Below are positions 62,505 through 64,000 of a stretch of 64,000 nt of DNA, one piece after another. The position numbers were made by a program, and so were the translations under genes. The stretch is from Nageia nagi (lineage: Eukaryota > Pinophyta): contig JBITNC010000001.1 in assembly GCA_050084985.1 (NCBI GenBank), positions 211,668,001 to 211,732,000 of the forward strand. Direction: 5' to 3'. The notes beneath the pieces are model-generated. The model was given only the letters and a program-made list of their open reading frames with translations, had not been told where the DNA came from and did not search any database. Each line of letters opens with the position of its first letter. Position 1 is the first letter of the stretch.

Positions 62505-64000
62505 ATGGCAAGCAACTCCAATTCAATACCAATCCTTGAATTTGATTTTATTGATTATGAATACTGGAGCATCAGAATGTTGAATCTCTTGGAAGGAAAA
62601 TATTTATGAGACATTGTAGAGGATGGCTACAAAGAACCTCATGATTGAAGTGTTTTGAGTCAAGTCACTAAGAAGGAGACCAAGGAGAGGAGAAGAAGAA
62701 CTTCTTGGCCTTGTCTTATATTCAATCTACTATTGATAAGAGCATATTCCCACGAATCTCTGCTCACAAAACTGCCATTGATGCATGGAAAGCCTTGAAA
62801 GAAGGCTACCAAGGAAGTGTCAAAGTGAAGGAGGTCAAACTTCAGACCTTGAGAAGAGATTTTGAGAATCTCAAGCAGCATGAAAATGAGAGTGTGGGTG
62901 ATTATTGTGTAAGGTTGAAGGCCATAGTGAACAAAATGGCCACCCTTGGTGATGAAATTGACAAAGCTTTGGTGATTAAGAAAGTCTTGAGGACTTTACT
63001 TTCAAAATGGGATAATGTGGCTCTTGTTATTGAAGAGACCAAAGATCTTTCCACTATGGAGTTTGATCAGTTAGTTGGCTCTCTTACATCATAGGAAGAC
63101 AGGTTTTTGAGAAGATCTAATATTGGTGCAAGTGAAGAACAAGCATTCTCATCCATGGAGAATGAGAGCAATAGTGGAAGAGGTCAAAGTAGAAGCTCTA
63201 GAGGTAGAGGCCGGAATGGAAGAGGAGGAAAAAGAGGCTCTTCTGGTAGAGGAAGAGGGAGAGATCAAAATTCTGATGGTGACCAAGCCAATAGTGCAAG
63301 TGTAAGAGAAGGAACTAGTTCCAGAGGTATAGGAAGAGACAAGAAGAATATGCAATGCTATCATTGTAACAAGTATGGTCATTATGAGAGGGAGTGCAGG
63401 CTAAAACAAGCGTCTGAAAACATTAGATCAGACAAGTATGGGGAAGAAGAATCCTATGAAGAGGATGTCTTGTTTCTTTCTATTGTCCAAGAAGAGTTTA
63501 GCCCAGTCATGTTTCACACAATCAAGTGCAACCCAGAAATCACAATTTTGATTCCCCATCACAAATGGGGTCTTCTAGTGCATCATCAAGTCCACAAAAT
63601 GGTTCTTCTTCACCTCCATCACCAAGTGAGAGTGTAAATCAGTCAATGAAAGGTAAAGGATTTTTGAAAGATCATCCATCTTCCCAAATGATTGATCAAA
63701 ATTTTTTCTAGAAGGTTGACAAGTAGTCAACACAAGGAGCTTGATACTACATTGCAAAGGCTTGAAAACTTGCAAATTTTGGGAGATGAAGACAATGGTG
63801 AGCCCAAAAGTGATATGGTAAATTATGCTCTTATTTCTACTACTTCCATTGCACATGTTTCTAAATCTTCTAAAGTTACTAAACTTGATGATTTTGAGCC
63901 TTCTTTTTTTGAACAAGCTTGTTCTAACAAAGTGTGGATTAAGGCTATGAATGAGGAGATGTCTTCTATTGTCAAGAATGACACATGGGAGTTGTGTGAT
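62505..64000 (+). pseudogene. Ty1/copia gag joined to RT, internal deletion, runs off window
   Basis: Gag starts MASNSNSIPILEFDFIDYEY at 62505. A frameshift then leads into the open part 62705-63094 (ISAHKTAIDAWKALKEGYQG, LRRDFENLKQHENESVGDY) and an arginine and glycine-rich tail with the CCHC knuckle CYHCNKYGHYEREC (about 63355-63400). From about 63640 it reads KDHPSSQMI, then YALISTTSIAH and AMNEEMSSIVKNDTWELC, the start of copia reverse transcriptase. The protease and integrase that normally separate gag from RT are absent, so roughly 2 kb is deleted. No 5' LTR is seen upstream. Confidence 0.88.

Noticed and set aside
1-64000. tRNA, rRNA or bacterial-type operon features
   Set aside because: None were recognised; the Met-tRNA-like strings are retrotransposon primer binding sites.

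Overview
This window is plant nuclear DNA, most likely from a conifer or other gymnosperm. That is inferred from one conserved gene with enormous introns, packed with old, nested, mostly decayed retrotransposons and solo LTRs. No species can be named from the sequence.

The only host gene I can support is on the + strand: seven internal exons (7421-58661, about 331 codons) of MED23, a subunit of the Mediator complex of RNA polymerase II. All six introns are GT-AG, the reading frame is intact across every junction, and the exon peptides join in the order expected of plant MED23. Three introns are huge (about 27.5, 6.7 and 15.6 kb) and hold nearly everything else; the other three are 92, 136 and 181 bp. 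The first and last exons lie outside the window.

Layout. 1-5604: a minus-strand non-autonomous LTR element with an unusual ORF set (left LTR cut by the window edge). 5605-6512: hAT transposon relic. 7421-7504: MED23 exon. 10921-11723: hAT deletion derivative with a perfect 8-bp TSD. 12283-22845: a 5'-truncated LINE, split by a large nested insertion (about 13252-22522) that carries an array of hairpin repeats, a long unrecognised ORF and two solo LTRs. 23134-27120: a second, plus-strand non-autonomous element related to the first. 27819-34442: a complete LTR element (TSD GTTGT) coding for gag-protease fused to an unknown domain in place of reverse transcriptase, with a solo LTR nested in its left LTR. 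34998-35089: MED23 exon. 36540-41388: rearranged LTR pieces and a minus-strand chromovirus pol. 41792-42289: two MED23 exons. 42500-42975: old tandem repeat. 43873-45648: hAT transposase relic. 45649-46915: solo LTR. 47338-49160 and 51360-52330: diverged repeat blocks. 54984-56048: hAT MITE. 56225-57000: LINE reverse transcriptase relic. 57934-58661: three MED23 exons. 59609-60789: solo LTR. 61525-62490: LTR fragment. 62505-64000: Ty1/copia relic running off the end.

The most interesting content is a family of related Ty3/gypsy LTRs that share arrays of ACGT-core motifs in U3 and a covarying stem-loop in R, and the non-autonomous elements that use them. Those elements lack RT and integrase, carry conserved unexplained coding sequence, and in one case keep the 3' tail of a chromovirus pol gene found elsewhere in the window. 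This suggests they are mobilised in trans.
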